Assembly (NCBI GenBank): GCA_902627615.1
Contig: CACOJW010000010.1
Span: 1 to 42,242, forward strand
Origin: an uncultured marine group III euryarchaeote
Lineage (GTDB): Archaea > Thermoplasmatota > Poseidoniia > MGIII > CG-Epi1
Reading direction: 5' to 3'
Length of the DNA stretch: 42,242 nucleotides
Shown here one piece after another: positions 16,864 to 25,419 of the stretch. The notes under the pieces were generated by a model that saw only the letters and a list, made by a program, of their open reading frames with translations, made no database searches and was not told where the DNA came from. How positions within the stretch are numbered: the first letter of the stretch is position 1; the number at the start of each line of letters is the position of its first letter. Made by a program: the position numbers and the translations under genes.

Positions 16864-18165
16864 CTACGCGCTTAAAATACGGGCAGTAGGGTTACTAATT
16901 TTGGCCATTGCGTTTCTCGTGTCAATTACTAATTTAGCGTGTTTTCCGATTAAGTCATAATCAATATTTGTATGATCAGTAGTTATCACTAACGCATCTT
17001 GCAGTTCAATATTTTTAGAAGTTAGTTCTACACTTTTTTTATCGTTTAGCTTCTTAACATAGGGATCGTGATATGATATTCGAGCACCCTTAAACTCTAG
17101 TAAATCAATTAATTTTAAAGCAGGAGATTGACGCATGTCGTCTATGTCTTTTTTGTAGGCTACTCCTAAAATCATTATTTTACTATTTCGTATGCTTTTT
17201 CCATCGTCGTTCAGTGCTTTACCAATTCTGTGCGAGATGTTCTCAGTCATTTTGCGATTAATTTCTCCAGCCAATTCAATGAATTTAGCTTCAGTATTAT
17301 ACTCCTTTGCTTTCCACGAAAGGTAGAAAGGATCAATAGGTATACAGTGCCCCCCCATCCCTGGGCCCGGATAGAATGGCATAAAACCAAAAGGTTTAGT
17401 TTTTGCGGCCTCTATTACTTCCCAAATATTAACTTTCATTCTTGATAATATTAATTTCATTTCATTAACCATAGCAATGTTTACTGCACGGAATATATTT
17501 TCCATTAATTTAGTTGACTCTGCAGTTTCCATAGAACTAACTTTTACGGTCTTAGAAACTATATTTTTGTAAAGCGAATTGGCAACATTCAAACATTCTT
17601 TAGTGTATCCTCCAATTACTTTTGGGATTTCAGAAACGTTAAAATCTTTATTTCCAGGGTCTTCTCTTTCAGGCGAATAGGCCAAGAAAAATTCTTTTCC
17701 AGCTTTTAATCCAGATTTTTCCAAAATAGGTTTTACTAGCTCCCTAGTTGTTCCGGGATAAGTGGTAGACTCAAGAACAATTAATTGTCCTTTCTTTATA
17801 TTTTTGCTAATTAAGTTGGTGGCACTTTCTACATAGCTCATATCTGGCTGTTCATGTATATCAAGAGGAGTAGGCACACAAATAATTAAACAATCCATGG
17901 CATTGATTTTTGTAAAATCGGTTGTTGCAGACCCTCCATTATCAATGAATTCTCTCATATTCTCTTCATTAATATGTTTCATTACTTGAGATCCAGCCTT
18001 TATGTCTTCAACTCTTTTTTTATCTTTATCAAACCCTAGTACGTTGAATTTCTTTTTAGCAAATTCTAAACCTAGAGGAATTCCAACATACCCCATTCCA
18101 ATAATTCCTACCTTTACAGTTTTATTCTTTAATTTTTGGCTGAATAATTTGCTTAATTTTGACAT
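16864..18165 (-). CDS. UDP-sugar 6-dehydrogenase (WecC/WbpA type)
   Basis: The NAD-dependent nucleotide-sugar dehydrogenase has the Rossmann motif GMGYVG (23-28) preceded by VGII, an ESTTYPGTT segment, SPEREDPGN, and the catalytic-cysteine motif GGHCIPIDP with Cys274. The C-terminal UDP-binding domain has GVAYKKDIDDMRQSP. SPERxDPGN and GGHCIPIDP favour enzymes that oxidise UDP-N-acetylhexosamines over UDP-glucose dehydrogenases, so the product is likely a UDP-N-acetylhexosaminuronate for surface or N-linked glycans. The length of 433 is normal. It has no glycan neighbours here except a nucleotidyltransferase 10 kb away. Confidence 0.9.
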   Translation of the reverse strand: MSKLSKLFSQKLKNKTVKVGIIGMGYVGIPLGLEFAKKKFNVLGFDKDKKRVEDIKAGSQVMKHINEENMREFIDNGGSATTDFTKINAMDCLIICVPTPLDIHEQPDMSYVESATNLISKNIKKGQLIVLESTTYPGTTRELVKPILEKSGLKAGKEFFLAYSPEREDPGNKDFNVSEIPKVIGGYTKECLNVANSLYKNIVSKTVKVSSMETAESTKLMENIFRAVNIAMVNEMKLILSRMKVNIWEVIEAAKTKPFGFMPFYPGPGMGGHCIPIDPFYLSWKAKEYNTEAKFIELAGEINRKMTENISHRIGKALNDDGKSIRNSKIMILGVAYKKDIDDMRQSPALKLIDLLEFKGARISYHDPYVKKLNDKKSVELTSKNIELQDALVITTDHTNIDYDLIGKHAKLVIDTRNAMAKISNPTARILSA

Positions 18166-18204
18166 ATGCTCTGTAAAATCTAGAAGGCAGGGGTATAAAT
18201 TACG

Positions 18205-19224
18205 TTATATTTTTTCCATCCAATTAAATTCATCTTCAGAAGTTCCAAATTGTATGCCTGTTAGATAGTTGTATAGTTCGGTAGTAATGTTTCCAATGTC
18301 TCCATCGTTAAAAACATAATCTTTTCCTTCATAATTTATTAGGCCAATTGGGGCAACAATTGCTGCAGTTCCTGCACAGAAAAGTTCATCAGCAGCCAAA
18401 GCTTCACGTACACTAATTCTTCTTTCTTCAACTTCCAATCCCAATTTAGTTTCTGCTAAATGTATTACGGAGTCTCTCGTTATTCCGGGCAATATTGAAC
18501 CTGTTAATTCAGGAGTTACTAGCTTGTTACCTAGTACAGCGAAAAAATTAGCCGCCCCTACCTCTTCAATATATTTTTCTTCCGCAGCATCCAGATAAAT
18601 TACTTCAGCATATCCTTTTGACTTTGCTATACTGCTAGGCAGCATTCCAGGAACATAGTTTCCTATTGCTTTTACGCCTCCAGTCCCTTTCAAAGGAGCT
18701 CTGTGAAAATCTTTTGTTACAACTAATTTTATTGGCTTTAATCCTCCTTTAAAGTAAGGTCCAACAGGACTTACATACACTATAAATCTGTATTCGGCAG
18801 ATGGTGCAACACCTACACCCTCTCCAGACCCGAATATTATAGGACGTACGTAAAGTGCACCTTGCTCAGTTTTTGGAATATAGTCCGTGTTGTCTTTTAC
18901 AACCATTTTTACTCCATTAATGAATAGTGAACTAGGTATCTCAGGCATGGACAACCGTGTGCATCCATTTGCAGCTCTTTTAGCATTCATTTCAGGTCTA
19001 AACATTGCAATTTCACCATTGTCCCACCTATAAGCTTTCATACCTTCGAAAAGACCTTGACCATAACTTAAGACGACTGCAGCAGGGGAAAGACTCAAAT
19101 TTGAAAAAGGTTTTAGCTCGCCTTTTTCCCATTCCTCTCCGAGCCTGCACTTTGCTACAAACATAGATCTTGTTTGGGTAAAACTAAATGTTAAGCTATC
19201 AAAATCTATTTCGTCCGGTTTCAA
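18205..19224 (-). CDS. ilvE: Branched-chain amino acid aminotransferase, group II (fold IV PLP)
   Basis: The 339-residue protein has SYGQGLFEGMKAYR, LYVRPIIFGSG, the PLP lysine Lys185 in GGVKAIGNY, EVGAANFF and SILPGITRDS. This set marks the larger, eukaryote-like BCAT branch and not the roughly 300-residue IlvE common in archaea. It carries out the last step of Leu, Ile and Val synthesis and the first of their breakdown. Its start overlaps the upstream aminotransferase stop by 4 nt (ATGA), so the two are coupled. No other branched-chain biosynthesis genes are in the window. Confidence 0.93.
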   Translation of the reverse strand: MKPDEIDFDSLTFSFTQTRSMFVAKCRLGEEWEKGELKPFSNLSLSPAAVVLSYGQGLFEGMKAYRWDNGEIAMFRPEMNAKRAANGCTRLSMPEIPSSLFINGVKMVVKDNTDYIPKTEQGALYVRPIIFGSGEGVGVAPSAEYRFIVYVSPVGPYFKGGLKPIKLVVTKDFHRAPLKGTGGVKAIGNYVPGMLPSSIAKSKGYAEVIYLDAAEEKYIEEVGAANFFAVLGNKLVTPELTGSILPGITRDSVIHLAETKLGLEVEERRISVREALAADELFCAGTAAIVAPIGLINYEGKDYVFNDGDIGNITTELYNYLTGIQFGTSEDEFNWMEKI

Positions 19225-20534
19225 CTGTTATTCTCCTTAAATATTTTTAATTTCTCGTCTAAAGCAGACATCTCACTTTCGCTCACAAAGGAGATGCAAA
19301 CTCTCAATCCTTCATGCCTATTTGAGCCGGTCGATTTTAGAGTAATTGTTGAAATTCCATATTTCATTAGTTCAATCATTAAATCGTTACCATCAAAATT
19401 AGGATATGACATAGTAAGATAAAAACCATTACCTACAGTTTCATCCATGTCCTTCTCATAAACTTGCTTAAATCCATGTTTTAAGAAAATTTTACTAACT
19501 TTCTTTGCACGTTTTCCGTATTCGCTGGTAACTTTAACAAAATTGTAGTTTCCGTTTGTAGATTCTTCTAGCATTTTAGCTAGAGCATATTGTGCAGTGT
19601 GTGTGGCTCCAGAAGTAGTAACATATAGTCCACCTAACGAGAAAGCGTGTCCGAATCTTTTACGACCACAGAATTTTCCTAATTGGGTAAATTCTCTTTT
19701 ATTCAAATGAGGTGAAATTATCGCTAAACCGCATCTTGGTCCAGGAAATGAAAATGCTTTTGAGGCTGAAATTAAGGTTATCCAATTTTCACCAAATTTT
19801 GCGATAGTAGGTATGAAAGGTTCTGCATTAGGTTTTGAATAATCTTTTCTAAAATCCATGCCTAAATAAGCTAGGTCCTCTATAGCTAAAATATCATTAC
19901 TATCACATATTTTAGCAATACCTTCAAGTTCAGATTCAGTTAAACAAGACCAACTTGGATTGTTCGGTGAGGACCATAATAACCCACCAACATTTCCTTT
20001 AGATATTTTTTGTTTTATAGCCTTTATTAAATCTTCACCTCTATTATCGTACAATTCCAACCCTTCGCTTTTCAGTCCAAGGAATTTGGCTTGGTATCTG
20101 GTTACTGGAAAGGTTGGATCTAAGTATAGAATGGTATCTTTTCCTTCGTGCATATTGCCTGCTAAGGCTTGAGAAATATATCCGCCTTGAAGTGATCCGC
20201 AAGTAGGGATTACATGTTCAGCATTCACATCCATATCTAAAAATGCTTTGACAAATTTACTTCCAGCTACTTTCAATTCAGGAATTCCGTCAAAAGGTGG
20301 ATAGATTCCCTGCAATCCTTTGTCGATTGCTTCTTTTTCAGCTTTCTTAGCAATGTCTGGAGTAGGGATATTTGGGATTCCCATTTCCATTCTTACAAAA
20401 TTAATATTTCCTTTTTCGCTTATTAGAGTTGCTAAGCGATTAGTTTCACGAATAGAAAGATTATTGGAATCAAATCCGGTTTCATCGAATATTTTCTGTA
20501 AAACTTTGTTTGAAATGGGTATTTGTTCGGTCAA
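19221..20534 (-). CDS. Class I PLP-dependent aminotransferase (fold I)
   Basis: The 437-residue protein has the fold-I signature SSPNNPSW (188-195), Asp220 in AIEDLAYLG, and the Schiff-base lysine Lys259 in SASKAFSFPGPRCG. The C-terminal arginine region is RHEGLRVCIS. It belongs to the AspC/aromatic aminotransferase superfamily; the substrate cannot be fixed from sequence. Coupling to ilvE suggests a role with branched-chain or related 2-oxo acids. The start is TTG (20532-20534). Confidence 0.87.
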   Translation of the reverse strand: MTEQIPISNKVLQKIFDETGFDSNNLSIRETNRLATLISEKGNINFVRMEMGIPNIPTPDIAKKAEKEAIDKGLQGIYPPFDGIPELKVAGSKFVKAFLDMDVNAEHVIPTCGSLQGGYISQALAGNMHEGKDTILYLDPTFPVTRYQAKFLGLKSEGLELYDNRGEDLIKAIKQKISKGNVGGLLWSSPNNPSWSCLTESELEGIAKICDSNDILAIEDLAYLGMDFRKDYSKPNAEPFIPTIAKFGENWITLISASKAFSFPGPRCGLAIISPHLNKREFTQLGKFCGRKRFGHAFSLGGLYVTTSGATHTAQYALAKMLEESTNGNYNFVKVTSEYGKRAKKVSKIFLKHGFKQVYEKDMDETVGNGFYLTMSYPNFDGNDLMIELMKYGISTITLKSTGSNRHEGLRVCISFVSESEMSALDEKLKIFKENNS

Positions 20535-20545
20535 TTATGTTGCCT

Positions 20546-20560
20546 CTAAACCTCGTTTAG
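20546..20560. promoter_or_regulatory. Inverted repeat CTAAAC-CTC-GTTTAG in the thiamine/aminotransferase divergent spacer
   Basis: A perfect 6-bp inverted repeat with a 3-bp spacer lies 11 nt upstream of the aminotransferase TTG and 31 nt upstream of the TATA-like box of the thiamine operon. Its size and place fit an operator, possibly for the ThiN-domain regulator encoded next to it. That link is inference. Confidence 0.4.
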
Positions 20561-20590
20561 TAGACCTCATGCTAAAAAGTTTGTACGAAT

Positions 20591-20598
20591 TTTATAAG
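20591..20598 (+). promoter_or_regulatory. Probable TATA box of the thiamine operon
   Basis: TTTATAAG is a near-consensus archaeal TATA element. Its centre is about 34 nt before the first ATG of the regulator gene, which predicts a leader of only a few nucleotides. No riboswitch-like leader fits in this space. Confidence 0.6.
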
Positions 20599-20628
20599 CA
20601 CCTTCTTTAATCCTATAAGTGATTAATA

Positions 20629-21435
20629 ATGATGCCTACTGAATTAACCGGAAATTTATTTAAGGAATTAAGAGGTCGAGCTTGCCGCATTTTATCTAAG
20701 GAAGGCTGGACTCAGTCAAACTTAGGCCAAGCACTAGGAATAAGCCAAGTGATGGCTGGAAATTATTTGCATACTTTGCCGATACAATACAATGAACCAA
20801 TGGAAAGTGATCTACAAGAAGTTGCGATTTCATTAGCTGAAATTTTAAAATCTGGGGAAGCTTCCAAATGGTCTCTGAAGTTAGTGGTTGACGATCAAGA
20901 TTTAACAATCAATTTTCCAGTTCAGGACATTAGAGAGAAAGCTTTAGTCAAGATAGCAGAGATGCGTAAGCGTTTAGAGACTGCAATACCGTTGCTATCA
21001 CCTCAGGTGAGAGTAAATATTGCCTTAGCTTCAAATGGCGCAATTTCAAGCTCAGACATAGCTGCATTTCCAGGCCGTTTAACTCCAGTAGGTGGTAAAG
21101 CGAGACCATTATCCTCACCAAAGTTTGGGGCTTCTTCGCATTTGTCTGATTTATTACTAAACTTGCGCAAATTTAATTCTAATGTTTCGGTTATAATTAA
21201 CCTGAGATGGGATTCAGTGATTTCAGAACTACTTAATGATCTTAAAATAATTTCTATAAAGGTTAACCGAGAGGAGGAAGACCTATTAGTTAATTCATTG
21301 CCTATTGAAACTGAAGCTTTAGTTGATGAAGGAGGTTATGGTTTTGAGCCATCGTTATACATTTTTGGTGATGATCAAAGGAGAGTTTGCAGAATAGTTG
21401 AAGACTTGGCTAAAGGTATGGAGGCTATGGCATGA
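20629..21435 (+). CDS. Thiamine-responsive regulator: HTH domain fused to ThiN domain (ThiR-like)
   Basis: Residues ~12-50 form a helix-turn-helix (WTQSNLGQALGISQVMAGNYL). Residues ~95-268 match the ThiN (thiamine-phosphate synthase-like) domain, with FPGR, GASSHLSDLLL, a central INLRWD and the C-terminal VDEGGYGFEPSLYIFG. In archaea this HTH-ThiN architecture is known as a regulator of thiamine genes, in which the ThiN domain senses a thiamine phosphate and is not necessarily catalytic. Here it is the first gene of an operon with a ThiB-P-Q transporter and overlaps ThiB by 4 nt, which supports that role. Two adjacent ATGs (20629 and 20632) are alternative starts. A residual synthase activity cannot be excluded. 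Confidence 0.85.
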   Translation: MMPTELTGNLFKELRGRACRILSKEGWTQSNLGQALGISQVMAGNYLHTLPIQYNEPMESDLQEVAISLAEILKSGEASKWSLKLVVDDQDLTINFPVQDIREKALVKIAEMRKRLETAIPLLSPQVRVNIALASNGAISSSDIAAFPGRLTPVGGKARPLSSPKFGASSHLSDLLLNLRKFNSNVSVIINLRWDSVISELLNDLKIISIKVNREEEDLLVNSLPIETEALVDEGGYGFEPSLYIFGDDQRRVCRIVEDLAKGMEAMA

Positions 21436-22538
21436 ATAATTTTTTTCTTACTAAAGTTGTAATAGTTACTCTAGTGCTCACCCCCCTATTTTCCGGTTGT
21501 CTTTCAGAGGAGTCAAGTGATAACGAATTAGTAATAGTCACTTATGATGTAAATGCATTATCTGACAGCATGATTTCCCAATTCGAGAATAATACAGGTA
21601 TAGAAATTAAAATGATAAAAGTTGATGATGCAGGATCTATTCTTAGTTACTTAATACAGAATGAAGGTACAGGCACTATAGATTTAGCTATAGGTTTGGA
21701 TAACACATATTTGCCAACAGCAATTGAATTAGATCTCTTAAAGGAAGTAAATGTTAACCAAACTCTCCTTTCAAGACTTAATTCTTCTAAAATGCAACCT
21801 TTAAAACCCTACGAGGGAAAGTTGGCAACTCCATTCGACATGGGTTACATTTGCCTAAATTATGATTCAAGCGTTGTAGACGGATTAAACTTTACAGTAC
21901 CAACCGGTTTATGGGACCTCACTGAGCCAGAATGGAAAGGAAAAGTGGCCTTTCCGTCACCAATTACAAGTAGCCCAGGCCGAGGATTCATGTTAGCCAC
22001 TCTTGATTATTTTAGTTGGCAGAGTAATGATGAAGATTTTGGTAATTGGTGGACAGCTATGAAAGAAAATGATGTAATTATCACATCAGGCTGGTCAGAA
22101 GCTTATGAGACACACTATACAGGAGGTTATGGAGAATATACAGAAGGTTATATTGGAGACGCACACATTACTGTTTCTTATTGTCACTCACCAGGGGTTG
22201 AATCTTGGTATAACGGTAACTGGACAAAATCAGCTTCATTGGACATTAGTAAGACCGCCTTCTTCCAAGTTGAGTATGCCTCAGCAATTAAGGGAGGAAA
22301 TTCGGAAAATGCAGAAAAATTTATTGAGTATCTCATTTCTCCCAATGTTAATTCACAAATGCCTATTGAAAATTTAATGTATTCAGTCTTGGAAGGTGAG
22401 GACTTGCCTGAGGAGAATGGTTATAGATTTCACTCTCTCATTCCATCAGATCCAGCATTAATCTCTAATCATGATATCGGTAGAAATATGGAATTATGGC
22501 TGGAAGAATGGAATCTTGCGATGACTAAAAGTGAATAG
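21432..22538 (+). CDS. thiB: Thiamine ABC transporter substrate-binding lipoprotein (ThiB-like)
   Basis: The 368-residue protein has a hydrophobic N-terminus ending in a lipobox-like FSGC (Cys23), after which the mature protein would be lipid-anchored. ThiB hallmarks are LVIVTYD near the mature start, TSSPGRGFMLATLDYF, the ligand-loop GWSEAYETHYTGG and ITVSYCHSPGVES. The family captures thiamine, and sometimes its phosphates, outside the membrane. It overlaps the regulator (ATGA) and the permease (8 nt), so the genes are translated together. Confidence 0.88.
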   Translation: MNNFFLTKVVIVTLVLTPLFSGCLSEESSDNELVIVTYDVNALSDSMISQFENNTGIEIKMIKVDDAGSILSYLIQNEGTGTIDLAIGLDNTYLPTAIELDLLKEVNVNQTLLSRLNSSKMQPLKPYEGKLATPFDMGYICLNYDSSVVDGLNFTVPTGLWDLTEPEWKGKVAFPSPITSSPGRGFMLATLDYFSWQSNDEDFGNWWTAMKENDVIITSGWSEAYETHYTGGYGEYTEGYIGDAHITVSYCHSPGVESWYNGNWTKSASLDISKTAFFQVEYASAIKGGNSENAEKFIEYLISPNVNSQMPIENLMYSVLEGEDLPEENGYRFHSLIPSDPALISNHDIGRNMELWLEEWNLAMTKSE

Positions 22539-24201
22539 TTTGCAAAAAATATTCGGAGCTATTGCAGTTGTTCTATACACTATAATTACTATAGCCCCCA
22601 TTGTCTTTGCTTTAGATAGATTAATTTTAGTATCAGGTTTTAATCCTACATTCTGGGTACAATCTTTAGACAAAAACTATGTATCACAAGGTACTATTGG
22701 TTTTACATTTATTCAGTCCTTTTTTTCTACAATCTTAACAATTTTGATTGGATTTCCTATCGCTTGGGTATTGGGTAGACATAGTTGGCCTTTCAAGGCT
22801 TTTTTGAGGTCCATTTTAACATTACCTTTCGTTATCCCGGCTATTATTGCAGCAATGGGAGTCTTGACTATAACGGGACCATATGGATTAGATATACGAA
22901 CAGAAGAATCAACATGGTGGTGGACTCTGATTTTATCTCATGCTTGGTTTAATATTGCTTTAATTATCAGGTTTTGTGAGCCAGTTCTTTCTACATTAAA
23001 TCCCAATCTAGAAGAACAGTTACTTTTGTTGCCAAATGGAGTTACTTTTTATTCAAGATTAAAAAATCTGTGGATTCCTGTTTTAGCACCAGCAGTTGCT
23101 GCGGCATCTTGTATGACATTTGTTTTTTCTTTTACGTCATTTGCACTTGTTAAGTGGATTACCGTGAGAGACAAAACACTTGAAAGTACTATGGCTGAAG
23201 TCTCTTCTTCATCAGGAATTCAGGGGTATATGGAATCTTCTTCAGATATTGTTCTCGGAGCTTCTCTAATTCAATTTTTAGTATTACTGATATCACTATG
23301 GTTAATGTCAGTTTTGCAGCGTAAAAGACAAACAAAATGGCAACAAGCGAGTGAAAATTTAGTCCAGAATAAAAATACTAAGGGTTGGCTTGTTTTGGCT
23401 CCAGCAATTTTTTTCGTGCAGTTACCTCTACTTTCTGTTATTTTAGGTTCTTTAAGAGTTAGAGATGCTAGCGCGGATTCAACTTCATTTAAGTGGAGTA
23501 CAGCAGGTTGGTCTGAAGCTCTCCAAGGTTCATATTCTTTCCCTCCACTATCGGAAGCTCTTTTTAATTCAATGATTTATTCATTTACGACATTAATTAT
23601 TGCCTTACCTCTAGGGTATGCTCTAGCATCCACAATACATATACTAGAGGAAAAAAATTTACATTTATCTAAAATTTTAGAGATATACACAATGTTGCCT
23701 TTTGCTTTAAGTGCTGCTATGATTGGTTTAGGCGTGATGTTAGGTATAATCAAACTTAATCCGAGTGCAGCTTATGATTTTTGGTTTTTACCAGTGCTTG
23801 CACATGTTATAATTACTGTTCCTTTCGTAGTCCGAATAATTTTACCGGCATTACGTTCTTTAGATTTGAATTACGAGGAGAACGCTAAGGTTTTAGGAAT
23901 GAGTAAGCTCAATCGTTTCTTAAAAATTAAATTACCTTTGATGAAGGGTTCAATATTGGTTGCTACAGTTTTTACGTTAGCAATGTCTCTAGGGGAATTT
24001 GGGGCATCTTTCATTGTTGCTCGCAATTCGGAGTGGACGACACTTCCTTTGCTAATTGACTCTTTAAGAGGTAAGCCAATGAAAGATCCATTAACAGTTC
24101 CAGCCTCAAATGCGGTTGCAACAGTTCTAATGATAATTACGATGATTCTTTTTTTAGTCGTTGAAAGCTTTAGGAATCAAAAAGATAGGGGCATGTTCTG
24201 A
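22531..24201 (+). CDS. thiP: Thiamine ABC transporter permease (ThiP-like, two fused halves)
   Basis: The 556-residue integral membrane protein has about 12 helices in two repeated BPD-transporter halves, as in ThiP. The second half keeps a clear EAA-type loop (NYEENAKVLGMSKLNRFLKIKLP) followed by SLGEFGAS. The first half has a degenerate loop (LEEQLLLLPNGVT). It starts at GTG 22531 inside the end of thiB and ends one base into thiQ (TGATG). No independent promoter is possible here. Confidence 0.88.
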   Translation: MNSLQKIFGAIAVVLYTIITIAPIVFALDRLILVSGFNPTFWVQSLDKNYVSQGTIGFTFIQSFFSTILTILIGFPIAWVLGRHSWPFKAFLRSILTLPFVIPAIIAAMGVLTITGPYGLDIRTEESTWWWTLILSHAWFNIALIIRFCEPVLSTLNPNLEEQLLLLPNGVTFYSRLKNLWIPVLAPAVAAASCMTFVFSFTSFALVKWITVRDKTLESTMAEVSSSSGIQGYMESSSDIVLGASLIQFLVLLISLWLMSVLQRKRQTKWQQASENLVQNKNTKGWLVLAPAIFFVQLPLLSVILGSLRVRDASADSTSFKWSTAGWSEALQGSYSFPPLSEALFNSMIYSFTTLIIALPLGYALASTIHILEEKNLHLSKILEIYTMLPFALSAAMIGLGVMLGIIKLNPSAAYDFWFLPVLAHVIITVPFVVRIILPALRSLDLNYEENAKVLGMSKLNRFLKIKLPLMKGSILVATVFTLAMSLGEFGASFIVARNSEWTTLPLLIDSLRGKPMKDPLTVPASNAVATVLMIITMILFLVVESFRNQKDRGMF

Positions 24202-24800
24202 TGCTCAATTGCCGTAACTTATCTAAAAAATTTGAAAGGAGTCTATTCGATAAACTAAGCATAAATCTTGAAAAAGGGGAAATATTAGCAATTACCGGCC
24301 CTTCTGGATGTGGTAAAACTACGCTTTTAAGGTGTATTTGTGGGCTTGAAAAATTGGATTCTGGTAGTATTTTTTTGAATGGTAAAGAAATAACAAATAG
24401 TCCTGCTGAGGTGCGTAACATAGGATTACTTTTTCAAAAGCCAGTACTCTATCCACATTTATCAGTATCCGGCAATTTATCATTAGCCTCAAGAGATAAT
24501 CATGATAAGGCCTTAACTGAGGTAGGGTTATCTGGATTTGGAAATAGAGATGTACATACTTTATCAGGAGGAGAAGGACAGAGAGTAGCACTTGCAAGAG
24601 CCTTACTAGCTAATCCTCGCGTTTTGTTGTTAGATGAACCATTCAGTGCGCTTGATTCGGACTTATCTTTGAAACTGATTAATGATGTAAGAGCTTTACT
24701 GAAATCTCGAGAATGTCCTGCAATATTAGTTACTCATAATATCGAAGAGGCGGAGCTATTTTCAGATAGAATAATAAATTTATTAGATAGTATTAATTGA
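24201..24800 (+). CDS. thiQ: Thiamine ABC transporter ATPase (ThiQ-like)
   Basis: The short 199-residue ABC ATPase has Walker A GPSGCGKTT, Q-loop FQKPVLYPHLS, signature LSGGEGQRVALARAL (Glu in place of the usual Gln after SGG), Walker B VLLLDEPFSALD and switch His in VTHNIEEAE. No extra C-terminal regulatory domain is present, as in ThiQ. It is the last gene of the plus-strand thiamine operon and converges on the pyrophosphokinase gene with a 7-nt gap. Confidence 0.88.
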   Translation: MLNCRNLSKKFERSLFDKLSINLEKGEILAITGPSGCGKTTLLRCICGLEKLDSGSIFLNGKEITNSPAEVRNIGLLFQKPVLYPHLSVSGNLSLASRDNHDKALTEVGLSGFGNRDVHTLSGGEGQRVALARALLANPRVLLLDEPFSALDSDLSLKLINDVRALLKSRECPAILVTHNIEEAELFSDRIINLLDSIN

Positions 24801-24807
24801 AAAAGGA

Positions 24808-25416
24808 TTAATCGTGCTCAATTACAAAATTTCCCTTAAATAGTAATAAATTTCCGCTGTGACACTTAACTGTAACTTTTTCAGAATTTCCAATTTCATT
24901 GTGAATCCCTCGCCCGCTCATACTTAGTTTTTGTTCTCTTAAATTCCATTTTGCACCTTCCACGCTAACTTTAGCCTCGGGCATTCCGATTAAAGAGAAT
25001 AAAGTTCCTTCTTTTCCAGAGATGGTTTCTAAATTTGTTACAACGCTAATCGTAAAATTATCATCTATCAGTTCAATATTAGGATTGAATGCTAATCCTA
25101 GCGCCCCGATTGTATGATCAATACGGCCTCCAGACCATCCTATAATTTTAATTTTTTTACAGCCTCTTTCAGTGGCGTAATCAACAGCTTTTTCCAAGTC
25201 AGTTTTTTCGGTATTTTTATTTATTACTAATCTTTTTTTCAAATCTGTTGCAGTTTTTTTAGACAATGAATCTAAATCTCCAACTATTTTGTTTGGCAAA
25301 ATTTCGAACTCTAGTAGCCTGTCACCGCCTCCGTCGGCGGCGATAATAAATTTATTTTTTGATAATTCAATAACACTCTTAGTAAGAGGCCTATTGCCTA
25401 CGATTAATACTTCCAT
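24808..25416 (-). CDS. Thiamine pyrophosphokinase
   Basis: The enzyme converts thiamine and ATP to thiamine pyrophosphate. Motifs are AADGGGDRL, VGDLDSLS, TEKTDLEKAVDYA and GWSGGRIDHTIG, the diagnostic metal- and ATP-binding segments of the family. The C-terminal half (130-202) is the beta-rich thiamine-binding domain. The length of 202 is typical. It lies opposite the transporter operon and 3 nt downstream of the DHCR24-like gene. Transport plus direct pyrophosphorylation implies thiamine salvage, as no ThiC, ThiE or ThiD is in the window. Confidence 0.93.
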   Translation of the reverse strand: MEVLIVGNRPLTKSVIELSKNKFIIAADGGGDRLLEFEILPNKIVGDLDSLSKKTATDLKKRLVINKNTEKTDLEKAVDYATERGCKKIKIIGWSGGRIDHTIGALGLAFNPNIELIDDNFTISVVTNLETISGKEGTLFSLIGMPEAKVSVEGAKWNLREQKLSMSGRGIHNEIGNSEKVTVKCHSGNLLLFKGNFVIEHD

Positions 25417-25419
25417 TAT

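Noticed and set aside
20599-20628. TPP riboswitch ahead of the thiamine operon
   Set aside because: The space between the TATA-like box and the ATG is far too short for a riboswitch, and the operon encodes its own ThiN-domain regulator.
20629-21435. HTH-ThiN protein considered as the thiamine-phosphate synthase itself
   Set aside because: The HTH-ThiN form with a transporter operon, and no ThiD fusion, fits a regulator better; activity cannot be fully excluded.
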